32,888 nucleotides of DNA from Betaproteobacteria bacterium (GCA_019237595.1 JAFAGU010000376.1:1-32888); one strand, 5' to 3'; counted from the first letter of the stretch, positions 1-8,210 are shown. The notes: generated by a model from the sequence alone, not told the origin. Made by a program: numbers and translations.

Positions 1-594
1 GAGCTCCCAGCCGGCGGCGAGCAGGCTCTCCGTGTAGCCGCGCGGCAGCGCCTCCGGTGTCCTCGCGAAAGGGCTGAAGCGCCCGAGCGCCGCCGCCATG
101 TGGATCTGCGGCCGCTTCCAGTCCGGGACGCGCCAATCGAAGAACGGGCTGTTCAGCCACAAGGCCCTCACGCGCGAGGCGCGCGTGCCTTCCTCCTCGC
201 ACCGTGCCGCATAGAGCGAGCAGACGAGACCGCCGGTCGAATGCCCGGCCAGGAGCACCGGCGCGCCGATCTCCTCGATCGCGCGCGATAGGTCGGCGAA
301 GTATTCGGCGATGTCCTTGCAGAAGTTCGGATGCTGTCCGGGACGCAAGGAGCGTCCGTGCTTCCGCAGGTCGAGCGCATGGAAGGCGTAGCCCTCCGCG
401 GCGAAGCGGCGCGCCATGTGCGCCTGGAAGAAGTAATCGTTGTACCCGTGGATGTAGAGCACCGGGCCGAGCGGCGCTTCCCCGCCCGGCAGGCGCACGA
501 GCGTCGCCACGACTTCGCCGTCGTAGTCGTCGGGGAAGCGAAGCTCGAGCGCCTCGAACCCCGCGAGCAGCCGGTCAGGCCGCCAGCCGCTCAT
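1..594 (-). CDS. alpha/beta hydrolase, C-terminus beyond the window
   Basis: A leftward frame stays open from an ATG at 594 to base 1 (198 codons, no stop), so the gene is cut by the window edge. It has the alpha/beta-hydrolase fold pattern: a beta strand ending in LYIHGYNDY near residues 47-55, then a nucleophile elbow GHSTGG near residue 117, giving a G-x-S-x-G serine. The stretch LDLRKHGRS resembles the monoacylglycerol lipase/lysophospholipase (PldB-like) group. The catalytic Asp and His would lie in the missing part. There is no signal peptide, so a cytoplasmic hydrolase is likely; the substrate cannot be told. The start overlaps the end of queG by 20 bases, suggesting co-transcription with it. 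Confidence 0.8.
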   Translation of the reverse strand, partial: MSGWRPDRLLAGFEALELRFPDDYDGEVVATLVRLPGGEAPLGPVLYIHGYNDYFFQAHMARRFAAEGYAFHALDLRKHGRSLRPGQHPNFCKDIAEYFADLSRAIEEIGAPVLLAGHSTGGLVCSLYAARCEEEGTRASRVRALWLNSPFFDWRVPDWKRPQIHMAAALGRFSPFARTPEALPRGYTESLLAAGWEL

Positions 595-1636
595 GCCGCT
601 TCAGCGCCCAGTCGACGTGCTCGCGCACGAGCGCGGACGGGTGATTCTTCCTCGAAAGGAGGCTTCGCCTCACCTCCGGAGTGGACGGCGCGTTGCCAAG
701 CGCCACCGCGATGTTTCGCAACCAGCGCTCGTAGCCGATGCGCCGGATCGGCGAGCCGCGCAGCCGCTCGTCGAATTCCGCTTCGCTCCACGCGAAAAGC
801 GCCGCGAGGCTCGAGCCGTCGAGTCCGTTCCGAGGCGCGAAGTCCGGCTCCGCCGCGACCCGCGCAAAGCCGTTCCAAGGGCACACGGTCTGGCAGTCGT
901 CGCAGCCGTAGACTCGGTTGCCGATGAGCGGGCGAAGCGCTTCCGGAATCGCGCTCCGGTGCTCGATCGTGAGGTATGAGATGCAGCGCCGCGCGTCGAG
1001 CTGGTAGGGGCCCCGGATCGCGCCGGTCGGACAGGCCTCGATGCAGCGCTCGCAGGTGCCGCAATGCCCGGACGCCTCCCCGTCGACGGGAAGCTCGAGC
1101 TCGCAGAGGATCTCGCCGAGGAAGAACCACGAGCCCTCGCGGTCGAGGAGCAGCGTGTGCTTGCCCCGCCAGCCGATCCCGGCGCGGCGCGCGAGCTCGA
1201 CCTCCATGACCGGCGCTGAATCCGAGAAGGCGCGGTAGCGGAACGGCCCGATCGCCTGCTCGATCCGGTCGCAGAGTTTCTGCAGCCGAGATCGCAAGGT
1301 CTTGTGGTAGTCGCGGCCGCGCGCGTAGCGCGCGACCACCGCCTTCTCGCCGTCGCGCTCGACCTCGCGCGAGGAATCATTGAGGTAATCCATCCTGCAC
1401 GAGAGCACGCGCGAGGTGCCCGCCTGCAGGGCGCCGGGCCGCGCCCGGAGCGCGCCGTGGCGCGCCATATACTCCATCTCGCCGTGCCATCCGCGCGCCA
1501 GCCAATCCATGAGCCTCGGCTCCGCCGCCGAGAGGTCCGCGTCGGCGATGCCGACCGCCTGGAAACCGAGCTCGCGGCCCCAGCGCTTGATGTCTGCGGC
1601 GAGCGCGACGGGATCGTAAGGCAAGGAAGCGGCCAT
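575..1636 (-). CDS. queG: epoxyqueuosine reductase QueG
   Basis: This enzyme reduces epoxyqueuosine to queuosine in tRNA anticodons, using cobalamin and two [4Fe-4S] clusters, in the cytoplasm. The 353-residue protein is of normal family length. The ferredoxin-like part carries C192, C195, C198 and C202 (CGTCERCIEACPTGAI), and the second cluster uses C245, C248 and C252 (CDDCQTVCPWN), probably with C218. The conserved active-site stretch FSDSAPVMEVELARRAGIGW lies at about 137-156; its Asp139 corresponds to the catalytic Asp of characterised QueG proteins. A HEAT-like tail follows. Its ATG start touches the tsaE start, so the two genes diverge with no space between them. QueG next to tsaE is a common proteobacterial arrangement. 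Confidence 0.96.
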   Translation of the reverse strand: MAASLPYDPVALAADIKRWGRELGFQAVGIADADLSAAEPRLMDWLARGWHGEMEYMARHGALRARPGALQAGTSRVLSCRMDYLNDSSREVERDGEKAVVARYARGRDYHKTLRSRLQKLCDRIEQAIGPFRYRAFSDSAPVMEVELARRAGIGWRGKHTLLLDREGSWFFLGEILCELELPVDGEASGHCGTCERCIEACPTGAIRGPYQLDARRCISYLTIEHRSAIPEALRPLIGNRVYGCDDCQTVCPWNGFARVAAEPDFAPRNGLDGSSLAALFAWSEAEFDERLRGSPIRRIGYERWLRNIAVALGNAPSTPEVRRSLLSRKNHPSALVREHVDWALKRHERLAA

Positions 1637-2094
1637 TGCTGAATCTTAAGTTGCCCGATGAGTCGGCGACGTTGCAGCTCGGCGCGAACCTCGCGCCCGG
1701 GCTCGCGCCGGGACACGTGCTATGGCTGCGCGGCGAGCTCGGAACGGGAAAAACCACGCTCGTCAGGGGCCTGCTCAGGGCCCTGGGGCACGCCGGCGCA
1801 GTCAAGAGCCCGACGTACACGCTGGTTGAACTTTATTCGGTTTCGAGATTAAACTTGTATCACTTTGATTTTTATCGGTTCAAGGATCGGTCGGAATGGC
1901 TGACCTCGGGCTTCAGGGAGTATTTCGGCGCGGACTCGGCCTGTATCGTCGAATGGCCGGAGCGCGTCGGGGGATTGCTGCCTCCGCCGGATCTGGAGGT
2001 GGCGCTCGGCTTCGAGGAGCCGGGACGCAGCGCGGCGCTTGCCGCGCATACGCCTTTTGGGCAGCACTGGCTCTCCTCGCTGCGCTCGGGATAG
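1636..2094 (+). CDS. tsaE: tRNA threonylcarbamoyladenosine biosynthesis ATPase TsaE
   Basis: TsaE is the ATPase that supports the TsaD-TsaB complex in making t6A37 on tRNA. The 152-residue protein is typical in size. A Walker A motif GELGTGKTT lies at residues 33-41, followed by the family signature SPTYTLVELY and the DFYRF and VEWPERVG motifs. No ATG exists in frame near the N-terminus. The TTG at 1636 is preceded by AAGGAA at 1623-1628 with 7 bases of spacing, which supports this start. It shares one base with the divergent queG start codon. A short AT-rich patch around 1830-1880 (ttattcggtttcgagattaa) stands out from the GC-rich surroundings. amiC follows and begins inside this gene. Confidence 0.93.
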   Translation: MLNLKLPDESATLQLGANLAPGLAPGHVLWLRGELGTGKTTLVRGLLRALGHAGAVKSPTYTLVELYSVSRLNLYHFDFYRFKDRSEWLTSGFREYFGADSACIVEWPERVGGLLPPPDLEVALGFEEPGRSAALAAHTPFGQHWLSSLRSG

Positions 2095-3266
2095 AGGCCG
2101 CGCAGGCGCAGGTCGTCTCCAGTCGGATCTGGCCCGCGCGCGACTACACCCGGCTCACGATCGAATCGAAGCAGGAACTCAAATACAGCGTCTTCGCAGT
2201 GAAGGATCCCGAGCGGCTCGTGCTCGACCTCGAGGTGGGCGAGCTCTCTCCCGCGCTTGCCGAGCTGCACGGCAAGGTCACGACCGAGGATCCGTACATC
2301 CAGGGGCTGCGCGTCGCGCGCAACCGCCCCGGCGTCGTGCGCATCGTCCTCGACCTCAAGGCCGAGGTGAAGCCAGAGGTCTTCACGCTTGCGCCGATCG
2401 GCGAGTACGGCCACCGGCTCGTGCTCGACATCTACCCTGCCGTGGCGATCGATCCGCTGGCGCTGCTCATCGCCGAGAGCGAGAAGAAAGCGGCGGTCCT
2501 GACCGAGCCCGCAACCAGCGAGAAGCCGGTGCAGGAAAAGCCCAAGGTCGCACGCATGGCCACGGTCGTGATCGACGCGGGCCACGGCGGCGAAGACCCG
2601 GGGGCCATGGGGCGCCACGGCTCCCGCGAGAAGGACATCACGCTCGCGGTGGCGAGACGCCTGAAGACCCTCGTCGACGCGGAACCCGCCATGCGGGCGC
2701 TCCTCACGCGCGATGGGGACTACTTCCTGAAGCTCGGCGCCCGCGTGGAGAAGGCCCGCAAGGTCAAGGCGGACCTCTTCGTTTCGATCCACGCCGACGC
2801 CTTCGTGCGGCCCGACGCCCGCGGCTCGTCGGTGTTCGCGCTCTCGGAGCGCCGGGCGAGCTCCGAGGCAGCGCGCTGGCTCGCCAAGAAGGAGAACGAC
2901 GCCGACTTCATCGGCGGCGTAAACCTGCGCCTGAAGGACAGCTACGTCGACCGCACGCTGATGGACCTTTCCCAGACCGCGACGATCGACTACAGCCTGC
3001 GCGTCGGCGATGCGGTGCTGCGGCGCATCGGCTCGGTGAATAGCCTGCACAAGGGCCGCGTCGAGCAAGCGAGTTTCGCCGTCCTCACAGCCTTCGACGT
3101 GCCGTCGATCCTGATCGAGACCGCCTTCATCTCGAACCCCGAGGAAGAGAAGCGGTTGAACGACGACGCCTACCAGGACAAGCTCGCGCGGGCCATCCTG
3201 GAGGGGATCCGCGACTACTTCGCGAAGCACCCGCCCCGGCCGCAGTCCACGCTCGCCCTCAACTGA
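1953..3266 (+). CDS. amiC: N-acetylmuramoyl-L-alanine amidase (AmiC/AmiB type) with AMIN domain
   Basis: This periplasmic zinc amidase cleaves the amide bond between MurNAc and the stem peptide during septum splitting. The product has a signal peptide with hydrophobic core FWAALALLAALG ending in AQA, then an AMIN domain (from about SSRIWPARDYTRLTIE), a linker rich in Lys/Glu/Pro, and an Amidase_3 domain. Visible metal and catalytic residues are the His in VVIDAGHGGEDPG, the Glu in GSREKDITL, the His in SIHADAF and the Glu in LIETAFISN. The start is uncertain: ATG 1953 gives a signal peptide of about 52 residues, whereas ATG 1896 has AAGGA at 1882-1886 but a still longer leader. Either one lies well inside tsaE, an unusually deep overlap. 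The end overlaps dedA by 8 bases. Confidence 0.92.
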   Translation: MAGARRGIAASAGSGGGARLRGAGTQRGACRAYAFWAALALLAALGIEAAQAQVVSSRIWPARDYTRLTIESKQELKYSVFAVKDPERLVLDLEVGELSPALAELHGKVTTEDPYIQGLRVARNRPGVVRIVLDLKAEVKPEVFTLAPIGEYGHRLVLDIYPAVAIDPLALLIAESEKKAAVLTEPATSEKPVQEKPKVARMATVVIDAGHGGEDPGAMGRHGSREKDITLAVARRLKTLVDAEPAMRALLTRDGDYFLKLGARVEKARKVKADLFVSIHADAFVRPDARGSSVFALSERRASSEAARWLAKKENDADFIGGVNLRLKDSYVDRTLMDLSQTATIDYSLRVGDAVLRRIGSVNSLHKGRVEQASFAVLTAFDVPSILIETAFISNPEEEKRLNDDAYQDKLARAILEGIRDYFAKHPPRPQSTLALN

Positions 3267-3894
3267 AGCGCGCGCGCAGCCAGGCGACGAGCGCGGGCGA
3301 TACCGAGAGCAGCACGATCCCGAGCACGACGAGCGTCAGGTTGGCGCGCACGAAGGCGATGTTGCCGAAGAAATACCCTGCGGCGCACATCGAGGAAACC
3401 CAGAGCACCGCCCCGCCGACGCAATAGGCAAGATAGCGCCCGTAAGGCATGCGTCCGATGCCCGCGACGAACGGCGCATAGGTGCGCACGATCGGCACGA
3501 AGCGCGCCAGGATGATCGTCTTTCCGCCGTGCCGTTCGTAGAACGCGTGCGCGCGCTGCAAGTGGACGGGATTCAGCCAGCGCGACTCGCGGTAGTGGAA
3601 GACTTTGGGGCCGATCCAGCGTCCCACCCAATAGTTGACGTTGTCCCCGCAGAGCGCCGCGGCGACGAGCGCGCCGGCAAGCACGGAGACCTGCATGCCG
3701 CCCACCGCCGCGATCGCGCCCGCGACGAAGAGGAGCGAATCCCCGGGCAGGAACGGCGCGACGACGAGCCCGGTCTCGCAGAAGACGATCAGGAAAAGCA
3801 GCCCGTACACCCATGCGCCGTGCTGAGCCACGAAGAGCTCGAGGTGGCGATCGAGATGCACGACGAGGTCCCACAGCCCGAGCACGAGGTCCAT
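3259..3894 (-). CDS. DedA family inner-membrane protein
   Basis: DedA proteins are polytopic inner-membrane proteins; several members are implicated in undecaprenyl-phosphate or phospholipid translocation and in proton-motive-force maintenance. The 211-residue protein has the family layout: the re-entrant motif FCETGLVVAPFLPGDSLLF near residues 38-56, the stretch GDNVNYWVGRWIG near 83-95, and the F-x-R-x-x-P-x-x-R motif in ARFVPIVRTYAPFVAG near 128-143. Hydrophobic segments follow to the C-terminus. It lies convergent to amiC, with an 8-base overlap, and divergent from mutL, with 24 bases between start codons. The exact lipid substrate cannot be read from the sequence. Confidence 0.93.
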   Translation of the reverse strand: MDLVLGLWDLVVHLDRHLELFVAQHGAWVYGLLFLIVFCETGLVVAPFLPGDSLLFVAGAIAAVGGMQVSVLAGALVAAALCGDNVNYWVGRWIGPKVFHYRESRWLNPVHLQRAHAFYERHGGKTIILARFVPIVRTYAPFVAGIGRMPYGRYLAYCVGGAVLWVSSMCAAGYFFGNIAFVRANLTLVVLGIVLLSVSPALVAWLRARFS

Positions 3895-3900
3895 GCGCCG

Positions 3901-3918
3901 ATTCTATATACTCGCCTC
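3901..3918. promoter_or_regulatory. AT-rich divergent promoter patch between dedA and mutL
   Basis: The 24 bases between the dedA and mutL starts include attctatatact, the only AT-rich patch nearby. Read rightward it gives TATACT at 3907-3912, five of six matches to a sigma70 -10 box. This would place the transcription start at about the mutL GTG, implying a leaderless message. Read leftward it gives TATAGA/TATATA for dedA. No convincing -35 box is visible on either strand, and mutL has no Shine-Dalgarno sequence. Confidence 0.35.
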
Positions 3919-5637
3919 GTGACCGCGATCCGAGTGCTGCCCGATCTTCTCATCAGCCAGATCGCGGCCGGCGAAGTGGTCGAGCGGCCCGCCTCGGTGC
4001 TGAAGGAGCTGCTCGAAAACAGCCTCGATGCCGGCGCCCGCGCCGTCACCGTCGCCCTCGAAGAAGGCGGAACGCGACGCGTCCACGTGGAGGACGACGG
4101 CGCGGGCATCGAAGCGGCCGAGCTTGCGCTCGCGCTGGCGCGGCACGCTACGAGCAAGATCGCGAGCCTGCCGGACCTGGAGGCCGTCTCGACCATGGGC
4201 TTCCGCGGCGAGGCGCTCGCCTCGATCGCCTCCGTCTCGCGGCTTTCGCTCGTGTCGCGCACCGCGCGCGCGCCGCATGCGAGCTCCATCAGCGCCGAAG
4301 GAGGCCGCGTCGGCGAGCCGCGCCCGGCCGCGCGTTCGCCCGGGACCACGGTCGCGGTCGAGGACCTCTACTTCAATACGCCTGCCCGCCGAAAATTCCT
4401 GCGGAGCGAAGCCACGGAATTCGGGCACTGCGACGAGGTCTTCACGCGCGTGGCGCTCGCGCGGCCCGAGGTCGCGTTCGTCCTCAAGCACAACGGCCGC
4501 GTGAGCCGGCACCTGCGCGTGCAGGACGCGGCGGAACGGGTTGCCGCGCTGCTGGGATCGGAGCTCGTCGAAGCGGCCGTCCCCGTGGAGGCCGCCGCCT
4601 CCGGCACCCTGCACCTCACCGGCCTTGCCGGAGGCCCGAACGTCGCGCGCACTCGCGCCGACGCGCAATATTTCTTCGTCAACGGGCGCTTCGTCCGCGA
4701 TCGCGTGCTTTCCCACGCGGCGCGCGAGGCGTACGCGGAGCTTCTGCACGGCGAGCGCCAGCCGGCCTACGTGCTCTTCCTGCAGATCGACCCGCGGCTC
4801 GTCGACGTGAACGTGCACCCGGCCAAGATCGAAGTGCGCTTCCGCGACCCCGGCGCAGTCCACCAATTCGTGCTGCACGCCCTGCAGCGAGCGCTTTCGG
4901 GCGGCGCGGCAGAGGCGCCGGTGGCCTACGCGCGAGTGGCAACGCAGCACGCCGTCGCGTCGCAAGGAACCTTCTCGCTCGCCCAGTCGGTCGCCTCCTA
5001 TCAACCCTCGTTCCAGCGCTCCGAACCGGAACAAAGAACGCCGCAGGATGCGGAAAACCCGCTCGGCTACGCGCTCGCGCAACTGCACGGCATCTATGTG
5101 CTCGCGCAGAACCGCGAAGGGCTCGTGCTCGTGGACATGCATGCCGCGCACGAGCGGATCCTCATGGAAAAGCTGAAGAAGAGCCTCGACGTCGGCGGCG
5201 TTCAGCGCCAGGCGCTGCTCGTGCCCGCGGCCTTCCGCGCCGAGGCGCTCGAGGTGGCGCTCGCCGAGGAGAATCGCGAAGTGATCGAACGGCTCGGCCT
5301 GGAGCTCAGCGTCGCGGGCCCGGGTGAGCTCGCCGTGCGCGCGGCGCCTGCGCCGCTCGCCGGCGGCGACGTCGTGGGGCTCGCTCGCGGCGTGCTGGCG
5401 GAAATGCGGGAGTACGGCGCGAGCCGCGTGCTGGCCGACCGGCAGAACGAGCTCCTCGCTACGATGGCCTGCCATGCCGCGGTGCGCGCGAACCGCTCGC
5501 TTACCCCCGCGGAAATGAACGCGCTGCTTCGCGAGATGGAGGAGACCGAGCGTTCCGGGAGCTGCAACCATGGCCGGCCCACCTGGTACCAGCTCACCCT
5601 CGCCGACCTCGACAAGCTCTTCCTCAGGGGCCGTTGA
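3919..5637 (+). CDS. mutL: DNA mismatch repair protein MutL (endonuclease-type)
   Basis: MutL couples mismatch recognition by MutS to strand incision. The N-terminal GHKL ATPase motifs are all present: ELLENSLDAGA, DDGAGI, GFRGEALASIASVSRL and the later FNTPARRKFLRS. The C-terminal dimerisation domain carries DMHAAHERILME, which fits the D-x-H-A-x2-E-x4-E endonuclease motif with Met in place of Gln, together with ACHAAVRAN and SCNHGRP, the other metal-site motifs. This MutL is therefore likely the nicking type found where MutH is absent. The GTG at 3919 gives MTAIRVLPDLLISQIAAGEV, the normal family N-terminus (572 residues); the frame is open further upstream, but only through sequence antisense to dedA. 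The TGA stop overlaps the ATG of the next gene. Confidence 0.96.
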   Translation: MTAIRVLPDLLISQIAAGEVVERPASVLKELLENSLDAGARAVTVALEEGGTRRVHVEDDGAGIEAAELALALARHATSKIASLPDLEAVSTMGFRGEALASIASVSRLSLVSRTARAPHASSISAEGGRVGEPRPAARSPGTTVAVEDLYFNTPARRKFLRSEATEFGHCDEVFTRVALARPEVAFVLKHNGRVSRHLRVQDAAERVAALLGSELVEAAVPVEAAASGTLHLTGLAGGPNVARTRADAQYFFVNGRFVRDRVLSHAAREAYAELLHGERQPAYVLFLQIDPRLVDVNVHPAKIEVRFRDPGAVHQFVLHALQRALSGGAAEAPVAYARVATQHAVASQGTFSLAQSVASYQPSFQRSEPEQRTPQDAENPLGYALAQLHGIYVLAQNREGLVLVDMHAAHERILMEKLKKSLDVGGVQRQALLVPAAFRAEALEVALAEENREVIERLGLELSVAGPGELAVRAAPAPLAGGDVVGLARGVLAEMREYGASRVLADRQNELLATMACHAAVRANRSLTPAEMNALLREMEETERSGSCNHGRPTWYQLTLADLDKLFLRGR

Positions 5638-6374
5638 TGGCAAAGGTCATGATCATCACGGGCGGCGGCCGCGGCATCGGCGCCGAGACGGCGAAGCTCG
5701 CCTCGGCGGCCGGCTACGCCATCTGCGTGAACTACGTGCGCGATCGCGCCGCCGCCGAGAGTCTGCTGAAGGGGCTGACGACCAAGTGCATCGCGGTCGC
5801 GGGTGACGTGTCCAAGGAAGAGGACGTCCTCAGGATCTTCGCCGAAACCGACCGGGCGCTCGGCCGCGTGACCGTGCTCGTGAACAACGCCGGCATCGTC
5901 GACCGCTCGCAGCGCGTGGAGCAGATCAGCGCGGCGCGTCTCGAGCGCATGTTCGCCATCAACGTCACGGGCAGCTTCCTTTGCGCGCGAGAGGCGGTGA
6001 AGCGGATGTCCACCCGCCACGGCGGCGCCGGCGGCGCGATCGTGAATGTCTCCTCCGCGGCGGCGAAGCTCGGCAGCCCGAACGACTACGTGGACTATGC
6101 GGCCTCCAAAGGCGCGATCGAAAGCTTCACCGTCGGCCTGGCGAAGGAAGTGGGCGGCGAAGGAATCCGCGTGAACGCCGTCCGGCCGGGCGTCATCCGC
6201 ACCGACATCCACCTCGCGAGCGGCGATCCTTCGCGGGTCGGGCGCATCGGCGGGGCCTCGCCGCTCGGGCGCCCCGGCGAGGCGGTGGAGGTGGCGCGCG
6301 CCATCCTCTGGCTCGCCTCGGACGAGGCTTCCTACACCACCGGCTCGATCCTCGACGTGACCGGAGGCCGCTGA
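5637..6374 (+). CDS. short-chain dehydrogenase/reductase (FabG-like SDR)
   Basis: This is a classical cytoplasmic SDR oxidoreductase of 245 residues. It has the nucleotide-binding TGGGRGIG near residues 8-15, NNAG near 84-87, an active-site Ser in IVNVSSAAAKLG and the Y-x-x-x-K pair in DYAASKGAIESF. The Asn in INVTGSF completes the tetrad, and the C-terminus RPGVIRTDIH and TGSILDVTGGR is typical. It resembles glucose/ribitol dehydrogenase-type or 3-oxoacyl-ACP reductase-like SDRs, but the substrate is not determinable. The ATG overlaps the mutL TGA (tgatg), and the SDR stop overlaps the miaA start region, so all three are probably co-translated. mutL and miaA are often direct neighbours, so this gene looks inserted. 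Confidence 0.9.
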   Translation: MAKVMIITGGGRGIGAETAKLASAAGYAICVNYVRDRAAAESLLKGLTTKCIAVAGDVSKEEDVLRIFAETDRALGRVTVLVNNAGIVDRSQRVEQISAARLERMFAINVTGSFLCAREAVKRMSTRHGGAGGAIVNVSSAAAKLGSPNDYVDYAASKGAIESFTVGLAKEVGGEGIRVNAVRPGVIRTDIHLASGDPSRVGRIGGASPLGRPGEAVEVARAILWLASDEASYTTGSILDVTGGR

Positions 6375-7333
6375 CGCGCCGGGCTTTCGCGCTCCTCGGC
6401 CCGACGGCGAGCGGAAAATCGGCGCTCGCGCTTCGGCTCGCCGAGGCGCTGCCGGTCGAGATCGTCTCGCTCGACTCGGCGCTCGTGTACCGCGGACTGG
6501 ACATCGGCACGGCGAAGCCCTCGCCTTCCGAGCGCGAGCGCGTACCGCATCATCTGATCGACGTCGTGGATCCGGACGAGGCCTACTCCGCCGGAGCCTG
6601 GAGAGCGGCGGCGATCGAGGCGATCGAGGGAATTCTCTCCAGGGGTTGCGCGCCGCTGATCGTCGGCGGCACGATGCTTTACTACCGGGCGCTCGCCGCG
6701 GGGCTCGATGCCCTTCCTTCCCGCGACGTGCACATCCGCAAGCAGATCGACGCTGAAGCCATCGAGCGGGGCTGGCCGGCGCTGCATGCCGACCTCGCGC
6801 GCGTCGACGCGGCGAGCGCGGCGCGGATCATGCCGAACGACGCCCAGCGCATCCAGCGCGCGCTCGAGGTGTGGCGCATGACGGGCCGGCCCCTCAGCAG
6901 CCAGCGCGGCGCGGCGGCACCGAGCCTGCCCTTCCAGCTGAAGGGCTTCGCGCTGCTGCCCACAGACCGCGATCAGCTCAAGAAGGGCATCGAGCGCCGG
7001 TTCGACGCGATGCTCGCGCGCGGGCTCCTCGAGGAAGTCGAGGCGCTTAAGAAGCGCTACCGCCTGTCCGCGGAAAGCCCCAGCATGCGCGCGGTCGGAT
7101 ACCGGCAGGCCTGGGCGTTCCTGGCGGGCGCGATCGATCGCACCGAGATGCGCGAGCAGGCGATCGCGGCGACGCGCCAGCTCGCCAAGCGGCAGATGAC
7201 CTGGCTGCGAAGCGCTTCGAGCGAGTTTCGCTCGCTACTCCGGCTGGACGCCGGCGGCGGCGAGGATGCGCCGGTAGCTTTCCAGCTGCTCCTTGACGAG
7301 CTCGGCGAGGCGCTCGGGCGGCGCGGGCGCTAG
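6371..7333 (+). CDS. miaA: tRNA dimethylallyltransferase MiaA
   Basis: MiaA transfers a dimethylallyl group to N6 of A37 in tRNAs reading UNN codons. The protein has the P-loop GPTASGKSALA, the conserved SLDSALVYRGLDIGTAKPS, HHLIDVVDP, IVGGTMLYYRAL, NDAQRIQRALEVWRMTG and RAVGYRQAW, and ends near RQLAKRQMTWLRS. There is no ATG, GTG or TTG that gives a full P-loop. The best start is CTG at 6371, just after GGAGG (6363-6367, spacing 3) and overlapping the SDR stop; ACG at 6374 is an alternative. After the usual family end the frame continues for about 35 residues, the last 99 bases antisense to the convergent Bug receptor gene. This tail is probably a non-conserved extension. Confidence 0.93.
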   Translation: MTRRAFALLGPTASGKSALALRLAEALPVEIVSLDSALVYRGLDIGTAKPSPSERERVPHHLIDVVDPDEAYSAGAWRAAAIEAIEGILSRGCAPLIVGGTMLYYRALAAGLDALPSRDVHIRKQIDAEAIERGWPALHADLARVDAASAARIMPNDAQRIQRALEVWRMTGRPLSSQRGAAAPSLPFQLKGFALLPTDRDQLKKGIERRFDAMLARGLLEEVEALKKRYRLSAESPSMRAVGYRQAWAFLAGAIDRTEMREQAIAATRQLAKRQMTWLRSASSEFRSLLRLDAGGGEDAPVAFQLLLDELGEALGRRGR

Positions 7334-8200
7334 CAGGAATCCCTGTTTTTCCGCCGCGGCGTGCACCTCCGGGCGCTGCATGGCCGCGAGGAACTCGCGC
7401 GAGAGTCGCTCCTGGATCTCCTTCGGCATGCGCGGCGGACCGAAGAGCCCTGCCCACGACGTGAGCGAGAACTTCGGCATGCCGGCCTCGGCGATCGTCG
7501 GCACCTCCGGCAGGCTCGGCGATCGCCTCGGGAGCGTGGTGACGAGCGCGCGCAGCCGGCCCTCGCGCAGGTGGGAAAGCGTCGTGCCGGAGGAGACCAC
7601 CATGAATTGGACCCGGCCGGCGAGGAGATCGGTCACGGCCTGCGGCTCGCCCTTGTAGGGCACGTGGACCATCTGGATGCCGGCGAGCGACGCGAAGTAA
7701 GCGGTCGAGACGATGCCCGTCGTATTGCCGGTCGCGTAGTTCAGCTTCTCGGGATTCGCGCGCGCATAGTCGATAAGCTCCGCGAGCGTGCGCGCCGGCA
7801 CGTCGGGATGCACGACCATGAAGAAGGTGTACCGGCCGACGTCCGCGACCGGCGTGAAGTCGGCCGACGGATCGTACGGCGGCGTCTTCTTCATCGCCGG
7901 GACCGCCGACATCGGGCTGTTGGTGGCCATGAGGAGCGTGTAGCCGTCGGGAGCCGCGCGGGCGACTTCGCTCGCCGCAATGGCGCCGTCTGCTCCGGCG
8001 CGGTCCTCGACGAGCATCGGCTGCCCGAGCGCCTGGCCGACCGGCGCGGCGATGAGCCGGGCGATCGTGTCGGTCGCCGAGCCGCCGGGGAACGGCACCA
8101 CGAGGCGCACCGGCTTGGAGGGAAACGCCTGCGCGAGCCCCTCGGCCGGCGGCGCAGCGAGCGCCGCGAGAACGAGCCACCATCCGGGCCTCAATCGCAT
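7235..8200 (-). CDS. Bug-family (TctC-type) periplasmic substrate-binding protein
   Basis: Bug proteins are periplasmic receptors of the tripartite tricarboxylate transporter family and bind small carboxylates or related ligands. This 321-residue protein begins with a signal peptide (WWLVLAALAAPPAEGLAQA), then the family opening FPSKPVRLVVPFPGGSATDTIAR, ARAAPDGYTLLM, NYATGNTTG, VPYKGEPQAVTDLLAGRVQ and LPEVPTIAEAG. The start ATG follows a strong GGAGGAGGAG (complement of 8201-8210). No tctA or tctB lies next to it, so it is an orphan receptor, possibly using the transporter at 22509-24793 (inference). Its ligand is unknown. Its 3' end overlaps miaA by 99 bases, tail to tail. Confidence 0.93.
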   Translation of the reverse strand: MRLRPGWWLVLAALAAPPAEGLAQAFPSKPVRLVVPFPGGSATDTIARLIAAPVGQALGQPMLVEDRAGADGAIAASEVARAAPDGYTLLMATNSPMSAVPAMKKTPPYDPSADFTPVADVGRYTFFMVVHPDVPARTLAELIDYARANPEKLNYATGNTTGIVSTAYFASLAGIQMVHVPYKGEPQAVTDLLAGRVQFMVVSSGTTLSHLREGRLRALVTTLPRRSPSLPEVPTIAEAGMPKFSLTSWAGLFGPPRMPKEIQERLSREFLAAMQRPEVHAAAEKQGFLLAPAPPERLAELVKEQLESYRRILAAAGVQPE

Positions 8201-8210
8201 CTCCTCCTCC

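Noticed and set aside
1872..3230. Long leftward open frame opposite amiC
   Set aside because: It is the complement of amiC in a GC-rich gene; composition is Arg/Asp/His/Val-rich without any domain, while amiC shows all catalytic motifs.
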